In this document: positions 48,391 to 57,450 of the stretch, in pieces
Layout: each line of letters opens with the position of its first letter
Numbering within the stretch: position 1 is the first letter of the stretch
From: Candidatus Faecalibacterium gallistercoris
GTDB taxonomy: Bacteria > Bacillota > Clostridia > Oscillospirales > Ruminococcaceae
Reading direction: 5' to 3'
Length of the DNA: 64,000 nucleotides
Assembly (NCBI GenBank): GCA_019116585.1
Contig: DXBJ01000021.1
Coordinates: 1-64,000 of the forward strand
Made by a program: the position numbers and the translations under genes
The notes under the pieces: model-generated
What the model was told of the DNA's origin: nothing
What the model saw: only the letters and a program-made list of their open reading frames with translations
Database searches by the model: none

Positions 48391-48837
48391 ATGCAGCAAG
48401 TCACTGTAAAATATAAAGTATTGGACCCGCGGGCCCAGGCGCCCGCCTACGCCACCGCCGGGGCCGCCGCCGCCGACCTGTGCGCCCTGCTGGACGCCCC
48501 CCTGACCCTGGCCCCCATGGAGCGGGCCCTGATCCCCACCGGCCTTGCCATCGAGCTGCCCGGCGCCGGGACGGTGGCCCTGGTGTACGCCCGCAGCGGC
48601 CTGGCCATCAAGCACGGCCTGTGCATGGCCAACGGGGTGGGGGTCATCGACAGCGACTACCGGGGCGAGCTGCGGGTGCCCATGGTGAACCTGGGCGCCC
48701 AGCCCTACACCATCCAGCCCGGCGAGCGGGTGGCCCAGCTGTGCATCGCGCCGGTGTATACCGCGGCTTTCGTCCCCGCCGGCGCCCTCAGCGGCACCGC
48801 CCGGGGCGAGGGGGGCTTCGGCTCCACCGGCAAGTGA
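48391..48837 (+). CDS. dut: dUTP diphosphatase
   Basis: The protein is 148 residues. The five dUTPase motifs are present: AAAADLCALLD (1), YARSGLAIKHGL (2), GVGVIDSDYRGEL (3, catalytic Asp), PGERVAQLCI (4) and RGEGGFGSTG (5). The trimeric enzyme splits dUTP to dUMP and keeps uracil out of DNA. The ATG at 48391 has AAAAGGAA 8 bases upstream; the ATG at 48382 lies too close to that site. It lies between the U32 and maf genes in one operon. Confidence 0.93.
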   Translation: MQQVTVKYKVLDPRAQAPAYATAGAAAADLCALLDAPLTLAPMERALIPTGLAIELPGAGTVALVYARSGLAIKHGLCMANGVGVIDSDYRGELRVPMVNLGAQPYTIQPGERVAQLCIAPVYTAAFVPAGALSGTARGEGGFGSTGK

Positions 48838-48852
48838 AGGGAGGGGCCGCAG

Positions 48853-49419
48853 ATGAAGCTGATCCTGGCCTCCGGCAGCCCCCGCCGCAGGGAGCTGCTG
48901 AGCTTGTACACCCGCGACTTTGAGGTCTGCGCGAGCGATTTTGACGAGGGTTCGGTCCAGGCGGCCAGCCCTGCCGCCCTGGCCGGGGCCCTGGCCCGGG
49001 GCAAGTGCCTGGCGGTGTCCGCCCTCCGGCCCGGGCGCCTGGTGGTGGGCAGCGACACGGTGGTGGAGCTGGACGGCGAAGTGTTCGGCAAACCAAAGGA
49101 CGCCGCCGACGCCCGGCGGATGCTCCGGGCCCTGTCGGGCCGGACCCACCAGGTCCACACCGGGGTCTGCGTGTCGGACGGGGTGCGGACCGAGAGCTTT
49201 GTGGACACCTGCCGGGTGACCTTTTTCCCCATCCCGGAGGAGGAGCTGGAACGCTGCATCGCCAGCGGCGAGCCCTTCGACAAGGCGGGGGCCTACGCCA
49301 TCCAGGGGCAGGCGGCCCTCTGGCTGGACCGGCTGGAAGGGGACTACTACACCATCATGGGGCTGCCGGTGAGCCGGACGGCCCGCCTGCTGGACCGCTT
49401 CGACCTTGAGAAAAGATGA
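48853..49419 (+). CDS. maf: Maf-type nucleoside triphosphate pyrophosphatase
   Basis: The protein is 188 residues. ILASGSPRRRELL (4-16), VVGSDTVVELDG and GKPKDAADARRMLRALSG, then HQVHTGV and DKAGAYAIQG, are the Maf signatures. It hydrolyses dTTP, UTP or modified nucleotides and is linked to septum inhibition. It is 15 bases after dut, so two nucleotide-sanitising enzymes are coexpressed. GGGAGGGG precedes the ATG. Confidence 0.92.
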   Translation: MKLILASGSPRRRELLSLYTRDFEVCASDFDEGSVQAASPAALAGALARGKCLAVSALRPGRLVVGSDTVVELDGEVFGKPKDAADARRMLRALSGRTHQVHTGVCVSDGVRTESFVDTCRVTFFPIPEEELERCIASGEPFDKAGAYAIQGQAALWLDRLEGDYYTIMGLPVSRTARLLDRFDLEKR

Positions 49420-49445
49420 AAAAACGGAAAAAACCGCCAAAGCAC

Positions 49446-49474
49446 TTGTGAAAAGGGCGCTTTGTGACTATAAT
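49446..49474 (+). promoter_or_regulatory. mreB promoter
   Basis: TTGTGA (49446-49451), a 17-base spacer and TATAAT (49469-49474). The leader to mreB is about 160 bases and holds short GC-rich repeats only. Confidence 0.8.
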
Positions 49475-49640
49475 AAGGAGAGGACTGGCCTGCGCCCGGC
49501 CGGGTGCGGGCGGCCTGACCATCGAGGGATCTTGGAGGGGAGCGTTCCCCTTCTGTTTTGGATAACGGCAGGCAGGGCAGGACCCCCGGCCTGCGCGGTG
49601 CAATGAGTGGCAACTGGAGAGCAAAGGAGTAAGCTGCGCT

Positions 49641-50663
49641 ATGAGTTTTCTGTCAAAGGACATTGGGATCGACCTGGGTACCGCCAATACCCTGGTGTAC
49701 ATGAAGGGCAAGGGCATCATCATGCGGGAGCCGTCGGTGGTGGCGGTGGACACCCGCAACGACGAGGTGCGCTGCGTGGGCGCCGAGGCCAAGGCGGTGA
49801 TCGGCCGCACCCCCGGCAGCATCGTGGCGGTGCGCCCCCTGAAGGACGGCGTCATCGCGGATTTTGACATCACCGCCAACATGCTGGAGAACTTTTTGAA
49901 AAAAGCCTGCGGCAACAGCCTGTTCGCCCGGCCCCGGGTGGTCATCTGCATCCCCTCGGGCGTCACCGAGGTGGAGCGCCGGGCCGTCCGCGAAGCCACC
50001 CTCAAGGCCGGCGCCCGCCAGGTGTCGGTGATCGAGGAGCCCATGGCCGCCGCCATCGGCGCGGGCCTGCCCATCAGCGAGCCCACCGGCAGCATGATCG
50101 TGGACATCGGCGGCGGCACCGCCGAGATCGCCGTCATCTCCCTGGGGGGCATCGTGGCCTCCCGCAGCGTCCGCATGGCCGGCGATATGTTCGACCAGGC
50201 CATCATCGCCTTCATCAAGCGCAAGTATAACCTCCTGATCGGCGAGCGCACCGCCGAACAGATCAAGATCGACATCGGCTCGGCCTACAAGCTGGAAGAA
50301 GAGATGACCATGGAGATCAAGGGCCGCAACCTGGTGGACGGCCTGCCCAAGAACATCGTGGTCCACTCGGAGGATGTCCGGGAGGCTTTGCTGGAGTGCC
50401 TGGTCAAGATCACCGACGCCATCAAGGAGACGCTGGAGCGCACCCCGCCCGAGCTGAGCGCCGACATCATCGACCGGGGCATCACCCTGACCGGCGGCGG
50501 CGCCCTGCTGCGGGGCCTGGATAAGCTGATCCAGAGCGAGACCGGCATCGACGTCCATGTGGCCGAGGACCCCCTGGACTGTGTGGCCACCGGCGCCGGC
50601 GCGGTGCTGGACCATGTGGACGTGCTGCACGACGTGCTGGACACCGACGGGGACCACATGTAA
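49641..50663 (+). CDS. mreB: Rod shape-determining protein MreB
   Basis: The protein is 340 residues. [13 protein letters not shown] (phosphate 1), [18 protein letters not shown] (phosphate 2) and [15 protein letters not shown] (adenosine) are actin-fold motifs. MreB filaments under the membrane steer peptidoglycan synthesis, so the cell is rod-shaped or elongates laterally. GAGCAAAGGAG lies before the ATG. mreC, mreD and a PBP2 follow, a classical elongasome operon. Confidence 0.95.
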   Translation: MSFLSKDIGIDLGTANTLVYMKGKGIIMREPSVVAVDTRNDEVRCVGAEAKAVIGRTPGSIVAVRPLKDGVIADFDITANMLENFLKKACGNSLFARPRVVICIPSGVTEVERRAVREATLKAGARQVSVIEEPMAAAIGAGLPISEPTGSMIVDIGGGTAEIAVISLGGIVASRSVRMAGDMFDQAIIAFIKRKYNLLIGERTAEQIKIDIGSAYKLEEEMTMEIKGRNLVDGLPKNIVVHSEDVREALLECLVKITDAIKETLERTPPELSADIIDRGITLTGGGALLRGLDKLIQSETGIDVHVAEDPLDCVATGAGAVLDHVDVLHDVLDTDGDHM

Positions 50664-50714
50664 AAGCGGGCCTGCGGCGCATATCCCAAAGCCGCCGGCA
50701 TAACCTGAGAACAG

Positions 50715-50747
50715 AAGCGCGGATGGCTCCGGCTGTCCGCGCTTTTT
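50715..50747 (+). terminator. Terminator-like hairpin between mreB and mreC
   Basis: AGCGCGGA pairs with TCCGCGCT and is followed by five T residues. It stands inside the operon, so partial termination would give more MreB than MreC, MreD and PBP2. Confidence 0.65.
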
Positions 50748-50784
50748 CGACCCGGTGCTTTTCATCCAGTGGAGGAGAACGGCC

Positions 50785-51615
50785 GTGAAAGACTTTTTTG
50801 AGACCTGGAAATTCAGGATCCTGATCGCGGTGGCGGTCTTTCTTGCAGGGCTGCTGCTGTATGCCGCGGCCAACGGCCGCCTGACCGCAGCCCCCCAGGA
50901 GCTGCTGAGCGTGGCGGCGGCCCCTTTCCAGAAAGCGGCCGCCTGGGTGGCCGGGGGGGTGTCCTCGGTCTGGGACAAGTACACCAGCATCGACGAGACC
51001 ATGGCGGAAAACGAGGCCCTGCGGGCTGAAAACGCCGAGCTGCGCCGCCAGCTGGCCGACTACGACCAGCTCAAGGCGGAAAACGAGGCGTTCCGCAACC
51101 TGGCCGGCATCCAGGAGGACCACCCCGAGATGAGCTTCGTCTCGGCCTTTGTCATCGGGCGGGACGCCATGGACGCCTTCGGGGGCTTTACGCTGGACCA
51201 GGGCACCGTCCACGGGGTGGAGCGGGGGGACACCGTCATCGACGACGAGGGCCGCCTGCTGGGCACCGTGATTGAGGCGGGGCTGACCAGCTGCCGGGTG
51301 CTGACCATCCTGCACCCCAGCTTCAACGCGGCGGGGGTGGTGTCCCGCACCTGGGACAACGGCATCATCACCGGCGACGCCGCCTACGCCGCCCAGGGCC
51401 AGTGCGTGTTCACCGACCTGTCCCGCGAGTCGATGGCCTCGGTGGGGGATGAGATCATCACCACCGGGCTGGGGGGCGTCTACCCGCCCGACATCCTGGT
51501 GGGGCGGATCGTCAGCATCGAGCCGGAGGCCAGCGGTACGTCGGTGGTGGCGGTGATCCAGCCCGACGCGGACGTGCTGGGGGTCAAACAGGCATTCATC
51601 ATCACAGAGTATTGA
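50785..51615 (+). CDS. mreC: Rod shape-determining protein MreC
   Basis: The protein is 276 residues. One membrane segment (about 10-30), a coiled coil (residues 65-100, ENEALRAENAELRRQLADYD), then the beta-barrel domain (GFTLDQGTVHGVERGDTVID, later ILVGRIVSI). MreC links MreB to PBP2 outside the membrane. The start is GTG at 50785, with GGAGGAG 8 bases upstream; the frame is open to a GTG at 50755 that has no such site. Confidence 0.9.
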   Translation: MKDFFETWKFRILIAVAVFLAGLLLYAAANGRLTAAPQELLSVAAAPFQKAAAWVAGGVSSVWDKYTSIDETMAENEALRAENAELRRQLADYDQLKAENEAFRNLAGIQEDHPEMSFVSAFVIGRDAMDAFGGFTLDQGTVHGVERGDTVIDDEGRLLGTVIEAGLTSCRVLTILHPSFNAAGVVSRTWDNGIITGDAAYAAQGQCVFTDLSRESMASVGDEIITTGLGGVYPPDILVGRIVSIEPEASGTSVVAVIQPDADVLGVKQAFIITEY

Positions 51616-51628
51616 AGGCAGGTCTTGT

Positions 51629-52162
51629 ATGGAGTCGCGCCGTAAACGCAGGCGGTCCCAGCTGTATAAATGGGGCCTGTATGTTTTGTTGCTGCTGGCC
51701 TGCACCGTGCTGCAGACCATCCCGGGTTTCCTGCACATCGGGCAGGCAAAGCCGGTGTTTCTGCTGCCCCTGGCCCTGGCGGTGTCCATCTGGGAGGACG
51801 AGTTCTCGGGCGCTTTGTTCGGGGCGGCCTGCGGCCTGATGTGGGACTACACCGCCGGCCGCACCGCCGGCCTGCTGGCCCTCACCGTCATGGGGCTGTG
51901 CTTCGCGGTGTCGGTGGCCAGCCAGCTCTATCTCAAGCTGAACACCCTCAACTTTGCCCTCCTCGCCGCCGGGGCGGTGTGGCTGGTGCTGTCGGGGGAC
52001 TTCCTGTTTTATTACGCCATGCCGGGCTACAGCGGGATGCTGGGGCGGTATGTGGGCTACATCCCCCTCACCGTCCTGATGAGCGCGCTGCTGGCCGCCC
52101 CCCTCTACCGGGCGGTGGGCTGGATCAGCGCGGCGTTCCGGATCGACAACGGCGTGATCTAG
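51629..52162 (+). CDS. mreD: Rod shape-determining protein MreD
   Basis: The protein is 177 residues, five membrane segments, basic N-terminus (ESRRKRRRSQLYKWG). The hydrophobic pattern and place between mreC and PBP2 identify MreD; sequence conservation in this family is low. GGCAGGTC precedes the ATG weakly. It is an integral part of the elongasome. Confidence 0.85.
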   Translation: MESRRKRRRSQLYKWGLYVLLLLACTVLQTIPGFLHIGQAKPVFLLPLALAVSIWEDEFSGALFGAACGLMWDYTAGRTAGLLALTVMGLCFAVSVASQLYLKLNTLNFALLAAGAVWLVLSGDFLFYYAMPGYSGMLGRYVGYIPLTVLMSALLAAPLYRAVGWISAAFRIDNGVI

Positions 52163-52197
52163 CGCCCGGACCGCACGGCCCGGACGCTGCATTTTGA

Positions 52198-54294
52198 ATG
52201 GACACAGAAGGGGGCGGGGACGCCTTGGATGAACACAAGATCGTGGTGCGCCGGCTGGCGCTGCTGATCGCTGCGGCCGCAGTGGTCTTTGCTCTGTATA
52301 CCCTGCGGCTGATCTTTCTGCAGCTGGTCCATGGGGACGAGTTTGCCGCCCGGGCCACCAGCACCACCGAATACCGCTTCAACGTCACGGCGGCCCGGGG
52401 CGACATCGTGGACAGCGCCGGCCGCCGCATCGCCACCAGCACCACCTGCTACAACGTGGAGCTGAGCCGCCTGCTGATCGGGGACAACGACCTGAACGAG
52501 ACCATCCGCAGCGCGGTGGAGATCCTGCAGGCCAACGGCGAAAGCTGGAACGACACCCTCCGGATCGGCTACGCCGACGGGGCGGGGCAGTATGCCTTTA
52601 CCGGCGAGGCGGACAGCGAAAGCGACCAGAACGCCATCGCCGCCGTCAAGGAGGCCCTGGGCCTGCAGCAGTACGCCACCGCCAACGACGTGATGGACCG
52701 CCTGGTGGCCGAGTACGGGCTGGAAAGCTACGACCCCGCCTGGCAGCGCATCCTGGGGGGCATCCGCTACCAGATGGAGCAGGAGGCCTTCTCCAACGTG
52801 AACAACTTTACCCTGGCGGAAAACGTCTCGGACCAGACGGTGGCCACCGTCAAGGAGCACAGCCTGGCCCTGCCCGGGGTGGAGATCGCCGAGACCAGCG
52901 TGCGCAGCTACACCGACGGCACCATCCTGCCCCACGTGCTGGGCCGGGTGGGCAAGATCACCGCCGAGATGTGGCGCGTCACCGACGAAAACGGCCAGGT
53001 CACCTACCCCCTGCGGGACCGCGGCTACGCCATGAACGACGTCATCGGCATCTCGGGGCTGGAGTCGGCCTATGAGGAGCAGCTCCGCGGCCAGGACGGC
53101 GTCGAGACCATCACCCGGGACAGCGACGGCGTCATCATCGACACCAGCATCACCACCGAGCCCCAGCCGGGCAAGACGGTGATGCTGACGGTGAACAGCG
53201 AGTTCCAGAAGGCGGTGGACGAGGCCCTGGCCCGCAACGTCCAGCAGATCGCCGCTACCTACAACGTGGACGCCAGCGCCGGCGCGGTGGTGGTCATCGA
53301 CGTCAAGAACGGCGGCATCCTGGCCTGCTCCAACTACCCCAGCTACGACCAGAACCTCTACAGCACCCAGTACAGCACCTACAGCGCCGACCCCGGCCTG
53401 CCCCTGTACAACCGGGCCCTGCAGGGGCTGTACACCCCCGGCTCCACCTACAAACCCTCGGTGGCGGTGGCGGCCCTGCTCAGCGGCATCATCGACCGCA
53501 ACAGCACCGTCTACTGCAACGGTGTGTACAACTATTTCAGCGATTACCACCCCCGCTGTACCCGCCACGGCCACAGCGGCGACATCGACGTGGTCACCGC
53601 CATCAAGTGGAGCTGCAACATCTTTTTCTATGACGTGGGCCGCCGCACCACCAGCGACGTCTACGACGACTACGCCCACCGGCTGGGCCTGGGCACCCCC
53701 ACCGGGGTGGAGGTGAGCGAATCCACCGGCCGGCTGACCACCAAGGAGGACGCCAACTACACCGCCTCGCTGGAGGTGCAGGCCGCCATCGGCCAGGGCA
53801 ACACGGTGGTCACCCCGGTCCAGCTGGCCACCTACGCGGCCACCATCGCCAACAAGGGGGTGCGCTACCGCACCCATTTTGTCAAGGCCCTGCTGGACAC
53901 CAACACCGGCGAGGTGCTGGAGGAGACCGCCCCCGAGGTGGTGGAGATCATCCCGGACGAGGTGGGCGCCTTCGACATCGTGGAAGAGGGGATGGTGGGC
54001 GCGGCCCAGACGGTGGCCGGCCTGGCCAACTACCCCTACACCATCGCCTGCAAGACCGGCACCCCCCAGCGCAGCGAATACTATATGGTGGGCAGCCGCC
54101 GGCAGTACTACACCAACTCCACCATCATCGCCTACGGCCCGGTGGAGGACCCCCAGATCGCGGTGGGCATCGTGGTGGAATACGGCGGCGGCGGCTCCCG
54201 CACCGGCGAGCTGGTGGCGGATATTTTCAACGCCTATTTCTTCGAGCGGTCCAACGGCATGACCCCCGTCCAGGAGGGCCAGCTGCTGGAGTGA
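52198..54294 (+). CDS. mrdA: Penicillin-binding protein 2 (elongasome transpeptidase)
   Basis: The protein is up to 698 residues. A membrane anchor (about 18-40) is followed by the dimerisation domain (AARGDIVDSAGRRIATS) and the transpeptidase domain: Ser416 in STYK, SCN at 472-474 and KTG at 619-621. It cross-links side-wall peptidoglycan with MreBCD and RodA. The start is uncertain: ATG 52198 has no clear ribosome binding site, while TTG 52225 follows GGGGGCGGGG. Its position after mreD is usual in Clostridia. Confidence 0.93.
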   Translation: MDTEGGGDALDEHKIVVRRLALLIAAAAVVFALYTLRLIFLQLVHGDEFAARATSTTEYRFNVTAARGDIVDSAGRRIATSTTCYNVELSRLLIGDNDLNETIRSAVEILQANGESWNDTLRIGYADGAGQYAFTGEADSESDQNAIAAVKEALGLQQYATANDVMDRLVAEYGLESYDPAWQRILGGIRYQMEQEAFSNVNNFTLAENVSDQTVATVKEHSLALPGVEIAETSVRSYTDGTILPHVLGRVGKITAEMWRVTDENGQVTYPLRDRGYAMNDVIGISGLESAYEEQLRGQDGVETITRDSDGVIIDTSITTEPQPGKTVMLTVNSEFQKAVDEALARNVQQIAATYNVDASAGAVVVIDVKNGGILACSNYPSYDQNLYSTQYSTYSADPGLPLYNRALQGLYTPGSTYKPSVAVAALLSGIIDRNSTVYCNGVYNYFSDYHPRCTRHGHSGDIDVVTAIKWSCNIFFYDVGRRTTSDVYDDYAHRLGLGTPTGVEVSESTGRLTTKEDANYTASLEVQAAIGQGNTVVTPVQLATYAATIANKGVRYRTHFVKALLDTNTGEVLEETAPEVVEIIPDEVGAFDIVEEGMVGAAQTVAGLANYPYTIACKTGTPQRSEYYMVGSRRQYYTNSTIIAYGPVEDPQIAVGIVVEYGGGGSRTGELVADIFNAYFFERSNGMTPVQEGQLLE

Positions 54295-54485
54295 GGGCCG
54301 CCTGCCGGCGGGCGCGCCTTTGCGTGGGCAGGAGAAAAAGGCGGATTCTCGAAAAATTGAAAGTTTTGTCCAAAAGGCGCTTGCCATTCCGAGAAAAATG
54401 TGGTAACATTATAATTGGAATGGTAGCATAGTCTATCGCTGTTGGTATTGATTTGAGTCTGAGTGAACAAAGGAGATGGATAGGG

Positions 54486-54893
54486 ATGACGATTGCGCTG
54501 ATCGCACATGACTCCAAAAAGGAACTGATGGTGCAGTTTTGCACGGCGTACTGCCGCATCCTGAGCCAGAACCAGCTGGTGGCCACCGGGACCACGGGCA
54601 AGCTGATCGCCGAGGCCACCGGGCTGCCGGTCAAGCGGTTTTTATCCGGCAAGCAGGGCGGCGACCAGCAGATCGCGGCCCGCATCGCCTGCAATGAGAT
54701 CGACCTGCTCATCTTCTTCCGCGACCCGATCAATGCCAAACCCAGCGAGCCCAATGAGATGACCCTGCTGCGCCTGTGCGATGTACATAACATCCCCATG
54801 GCCACCAACATCGCCACGGCCGAGGTGCTGGTCCACGGCCTGGAGCGGGGCGACCTCGATTGGCGCAACATCGTCAATCCGCCCCAGGTATAA
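54486..54893 (+). CDS. mgsA: Methylglyoxal synthase
   Basis: The protein is 135 residues. [13 protein letters not shown] at the start, [19 protein letters not shown] with the catalytic Asp region, and [18 protein letters not shown] with the active-site His are the MgsA motifs. It converts dihydroxyacetone phosphate to methylglyoxal, a bypass of lower glycolysis under phosphate stress. A promoter candidate TTGCCA, 17 bases, TAACAT lies upstream, with a TATAAT nearby. GGAGATGG precedes the ATG. It is after the mre operon, as often in Clostridia. Confidence 0.92.
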   Translation: MTIALIAHDSKKELMVQFCTAYCRILSQNQLVATGTTGKLIAEATGLPVKRFLSGKQGGDQQIAARIACNEIDLLIFFRDPINAKPSEPNEMTLLRLCDVHNIPMATNIATAEVLVHGLERGDLDWRNIVNPPQV

Positions 54894-54906
54894 CGAACAA
54901 CGAACG

Positions 54907-54941
54907 CCAAAAGCCCCGGACTTCCTGTCCGGGGCCTTTTC
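54907..54941 (+). terminator. mgsA terminator
   Basis: AAAAGCCCCGGAC pairs with GTCCGGGGCCTTTT around TTCCT. Confidence 0.85.
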
Positions 54942-54942
54942 A

Positions 54943-54997
54943 GACTGTCAAAAAAGCCCCGTCCATCTGCACATGTCGGCTGGACGGGACTTTTTCA
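54943..54997. repeat. Structured intergenic element, solo P5 module (copy C)
   Basis: Only the terminator helix of the family is present: GACTGTCAAAAAAGCCCCGT, CCATCTGCACATGTCGGC, then TGGACGGGACTTTTT. The left flank GACTGTCAAAAAA is the inverse complement of the right end of the full copies, so this module carries T-tracts on both strands. It lies between the convergent mgsA and mnmA genes. Confidence 0.8.
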
Positions 54998-55019
54998 GCG
55001 TGTATGCTGCGGGCGGCGG

Positions 55020-56087
55020 TCAGCGGGCGCCGGTGATGAAGGCGCTGCCCACGACGGCGCCGTCCCGGTAAAAGGCGGCGGTCTGGCCGGGGGCGGGGGC
55101 CCGCACCGGGGCCTCAAAGACCAGGGTGTCCGCGCCGTCGAAGGCGGCGGGCTGGGCCTGGGCGGCGCTGCGCACCTTGACCAGGTAGGGCCCGGCGGGC
55201 AGGGGCGCGCCGTCGGGGGTGACGAGGCCGGCCACCGTCACGGCGGTGAAAAATTCGTCGCCGGCGCGGGCCAGCAGGATGTCCCCGTTCTCGCAGATCT
55301 GGCGGATGAATACCGGCTCGCCCAGGGCGATGCCCAGCCCCTTGCGCTGGCCCACCGTGTAGTGCAGCACCCCCTTGTGGGGGCCCAGGTCGGCCCCGTC
55401 GGGGGAGATGAACCGCCCGGCCTTGCCGGTCAGGCCCCGGGCCTCGATGTAGGCGGCGTAGTCCCCCCCGGGGATGAAACAGATCTCCATGCTGTCGGGG
55501 GTGTCGGCGCAGTCCAGGCCAAAGTCCCGGGCCATTTCCCGGACGTCGTCCTTCTCGAACTCGCCCAGGGGCAGGATCAGCCGGCTGAGGACGTCCTGGT
55601 CCAGGCGGCTGAGCATATAGCTCTGGTCCCGCGCGGCGCTCTGGGGCAGGTGGATGCGGGACACGCCGTCGCGGTCCACCTCCACCCGGGCATAGTGGCC
55701 GGTGGCGATGTACTGGATGCCCAGCCGGTCGGCCGCCGCCAGCAGGGCGGTGAACTTGACCGCCGGGTTGCAGCGGACGCAGGGGTTGGGGGTGCGCCCG
55801 GCGCAGTAATCGGCGCAGAAGGGCGCCACCACCTCCTGCTCGAACAGCTCCTGGGTGTCCAGGACGATGCACTCGATGCCCAGCTGCCGGGCGGCCCGCT
55901 GGGCGGCCTCCACCGCCCCGTCGTGGGCCGGGGAAAAGCGGATGACCGCCCCCGTCACCCCAAAGCCCTGCTGCTGCAGGATGCGGACGGTGACGCTGGA
56001 ATCCACGCCCCCGCTCATCCCCACCAGGACCTTGTCCTGCTCCTCGTAGGTGTCGAACCCGCTGCCGGGCAACATTGTCTCGCTCAT
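55020..56087 (-). CDS. mnmA: tRNA-specific 2-thiouridylase MnmA
   Basis: The protein is 355 residues. The PP-loop VLVGMSGGVDSS (about 20-31), the catalytic cysteine pair in NPCVRCN (near 102) and EICFIPGG (near 200), and GQRKGLGIALGEPVF are MnmA motifs. It thiolates U34 of Lys, Glu and Gln tRNAs. It starts 1 base after the rnhA stop and is cotranscribed with it. The ATG at 56085-56087 follows rnhA codons, so translation may be coupled. No IscS is adjacent. Confidence 0.93.
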   Translation of the reverse strand: MSETMLPGSGFDTYEEQDKVLVGMSGGVDSSVTVRILQQQGFGVTGAVIRFSPAHDGAVEAAQRAARQLGIECIVLDTQELFEQEVVAPFCADYCAGRTPNPCVRCNPAVKFTALLAAADRLGIQYIATGHYARVEVDRDGVSRIHLPQSAARDQSYMLSRLDQDVLSRLILPLGEFEKDDVREMARDFGLDCADTPDSMEICFIPGGDYAAYIEARGLTGKAGRFISPDGADLGPHKGVLHYTVGQRKGLGIALGEPVFIRQICENGDILLARAGDEFFTAVTVAGLVTPDGAPLPAGPYLVKVRSAAQAQPAAFDGADTLVFEAPVRAPAPGQTAAFYRDGAVVGSAFITGAR

Positions 56088-56088
56088 A

Positions 56089-56553
56089 TCAGTTCTGCCT
56101 CCCGCCGTGTGCTTTGCTCTGGGCTACGGCCAGCTGGTCGCAGCGCTCGTTTTCAGGGTGGCCCGCATGGCCCTTGACCCAGACGTAGGTGATCTGGTGC
56201 TTTTCGGCCAGGTCCAGGGCTTTGGCCCACAGGTCCGGGTTGAGGGCGGGGGATTTGTCCGCCTTTTTCCAGCCCCGGGCCCGCCAGCTCTTGGCCCAGC
56301 CCTTTTCCAGCCCGTTGATGACGTACTGGCTGTCCGAGCAGTAGCGGATCGCGCAGGGCTCTTTCAGCAGGCCCACCGCCTCGATGAAGGCGGTCAGCTC
56401 CATCCGGTTGTTGGTGGTGGCTGCGTCGCCGCCGCTCAGCTCTTTTTCGTACACCTGGCCGCCGGGGCTGCGGTAGCGCAGCACCGCCCCCCAGCCGCCG
56501 GGGCCGGGGTTGCCGCTGCAGGCCCCGTCGGTATAGATCTCGACTTGTTTCAT
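56089..56553 (-). CDS. rnhA: Ribonuclease HI
   Basis: The protein is 154 residues. The active-site set is complete: Asp9 in [13 protein letters not shown], Glu52 in RMELTAF, Asp74 in CSDSQYV and Asp139 in ENERCDQLA, with His129 in KGHAGHPE. It removes RNA from RNA-DNA hybrids. The basic-protrusion helix ([18 protein letters not shown]) is present. The ATG at 56553 with AGGAG 6 bases upstream is preferred to a TTG at 56571. Confidence 0.94.
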   Translation of the reverse strand: MKQVEIYTDGACSGNPGPGGWGAVLRYRSPGGQVYEKELSGGDAATTNNRMELTAFIEAVGLLKEPCAIRYCSDSQYVINGLEKGWAKSWRARGWKKADKSPALNPDLWAKALDLAEKHQITYVWVKGHAGHPENERCDQLAVAQSKAHGGRQN

Positions 56554-56602
56554 CTCATGCTCCTGTCCCAAAACTGGGGCGCCGGGCCCCTGTATCCCTC
56601 TT

Positions 56603-56632
56603 ATATTAGAGGCACGGGGCCCCCGCTGTCAA
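56603..56632 (-). promoter_or_regulatory. rnhA-mnmA promoter
   Basis: On the minus strand TTGACA (56627-56632), an 18-base spacer and TAATAT (56603-56608). Confidence 0.72.
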
Positions 56633-56695
56633 GAGGGTTTGCAGATTTTGTGCCCCGGCGCCGCCGGCCGGGCCGGCCTTTTTGCTGCCAAAATC

Positions 56696-56724
56696 TTGCT
56701 GGACGGCATAAACTGTGCTATACT
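56696..56724 (+). promoter_or_regulatory. Sugar transferase promoter
   Basis: TTGCTG (56696-56701), a 17-base spacer and TATACT (56719-56724) with extended TGC. Confidence 0.78.
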
Positions 56725-56768
56725 ATAAACGTATGCCTATACTGAACGCAGGGAGAGGTGCGCAGAGT

Positions 56769-57386
56769 ATGTATCAGAAGTACGGCAAGCGGGCGCTGGA
56801 TTTTGTCCTGTCGCTGGGGGGGCTGGTCTGCCTGTCCTGGCTTTTGCTGGGGCTGGCGGCGGCCATCAAGCTGGACAGCCCCGGGCCGGTGTTTTTCAAG
56901 CAGAAGCGGGTGGGCATCCACAAGACCCACTTTGAAATCTACAAGTTCCGCACCATGCGCGCCGACACCCCCCACGATATGCCCACCCACCTGCTGGCCG
57001 ACCCCGACCAGTATATCACCCGGGTGGGGCGCTTCCTGCGCAGGACCAGCCTGGACGAACTGCCCCAGCTGTGGAACATCCTGAAGGGGGACATGGCGGT
57101 GATCGGGCCGCGGCCCGCCCTGTGGAACCAGTACGACCTGCTGGCAGAGCGGGACAAGTACGGCGCCAACGACGTGCGTCCGGGGCTGACCGGCCTGGCC
57201 CAGATCCACGGCCGGGACGAGCTGGAGATCCCCGAAAAGGCGCGACTGGACGGCGAATACGTGGCCCACATCACCCTGGCGGGGGACCTGAAATGCTTTT
57301 TTGACACCATCGGGGCGGTGGCGCGCCACGACGGCGTGGTGGAGGGCGGCACCGGCACTTTGCACCACGAGCAGGGCAAGGATTGA
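56769..57386 (+). CDS. Initiating sugar-phosphate transferase (WcaJ/PglC-like)
   Basis: The protein is 205 residues. One hydrophobic segment (12-34), then [50 protein letters not shown] and [10 protein letters not shown]: all motifs of bacterial sugar transferases that put the first sugar phosphate on undecaprenyl phosphate for capsule, teichoic or glycoprotein glycans. It is of the short monotopic type. No other polysaccharide gene is near, so its pathway is unknown. GGGAGAGG lies 10 bases before the ATG. Confidence 0.9.
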   Translation: MYQKYGKRALDFVLSLGGLVCLSWLLLGLAAAIKLDSPGPVFFKQKRVGIHKTHFEIYKFRTMRADTPHDMPTHLLADPDQYITRVGRFLRRTSLDELPQLWNILKGDMAVIGPRPALWNQYDLLAERDKYGANDVRPGLTGLAQIHGRDELEIPEKARLDGEYVAHITLAGDLKCFFDTIGAVARHDGVVEGGTGTLHHEQGKD

Positions 57387-57411
57387 TTTTGCCTGCGCCA
57401 TCAGGTATACT
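57383..57411 (+). promoter_or_regulatory. prfB promoter
   Basis: TTGATT (57383-57388), a 17-base spacer and TATACT (57406-57411). The -35 lies over the stop codon of the preceding gene. Confidence 0.72.
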
Positions 57412-57450
57412 ATATAAGATACGCACGACACACGGATGTGAGAGGTAGCT

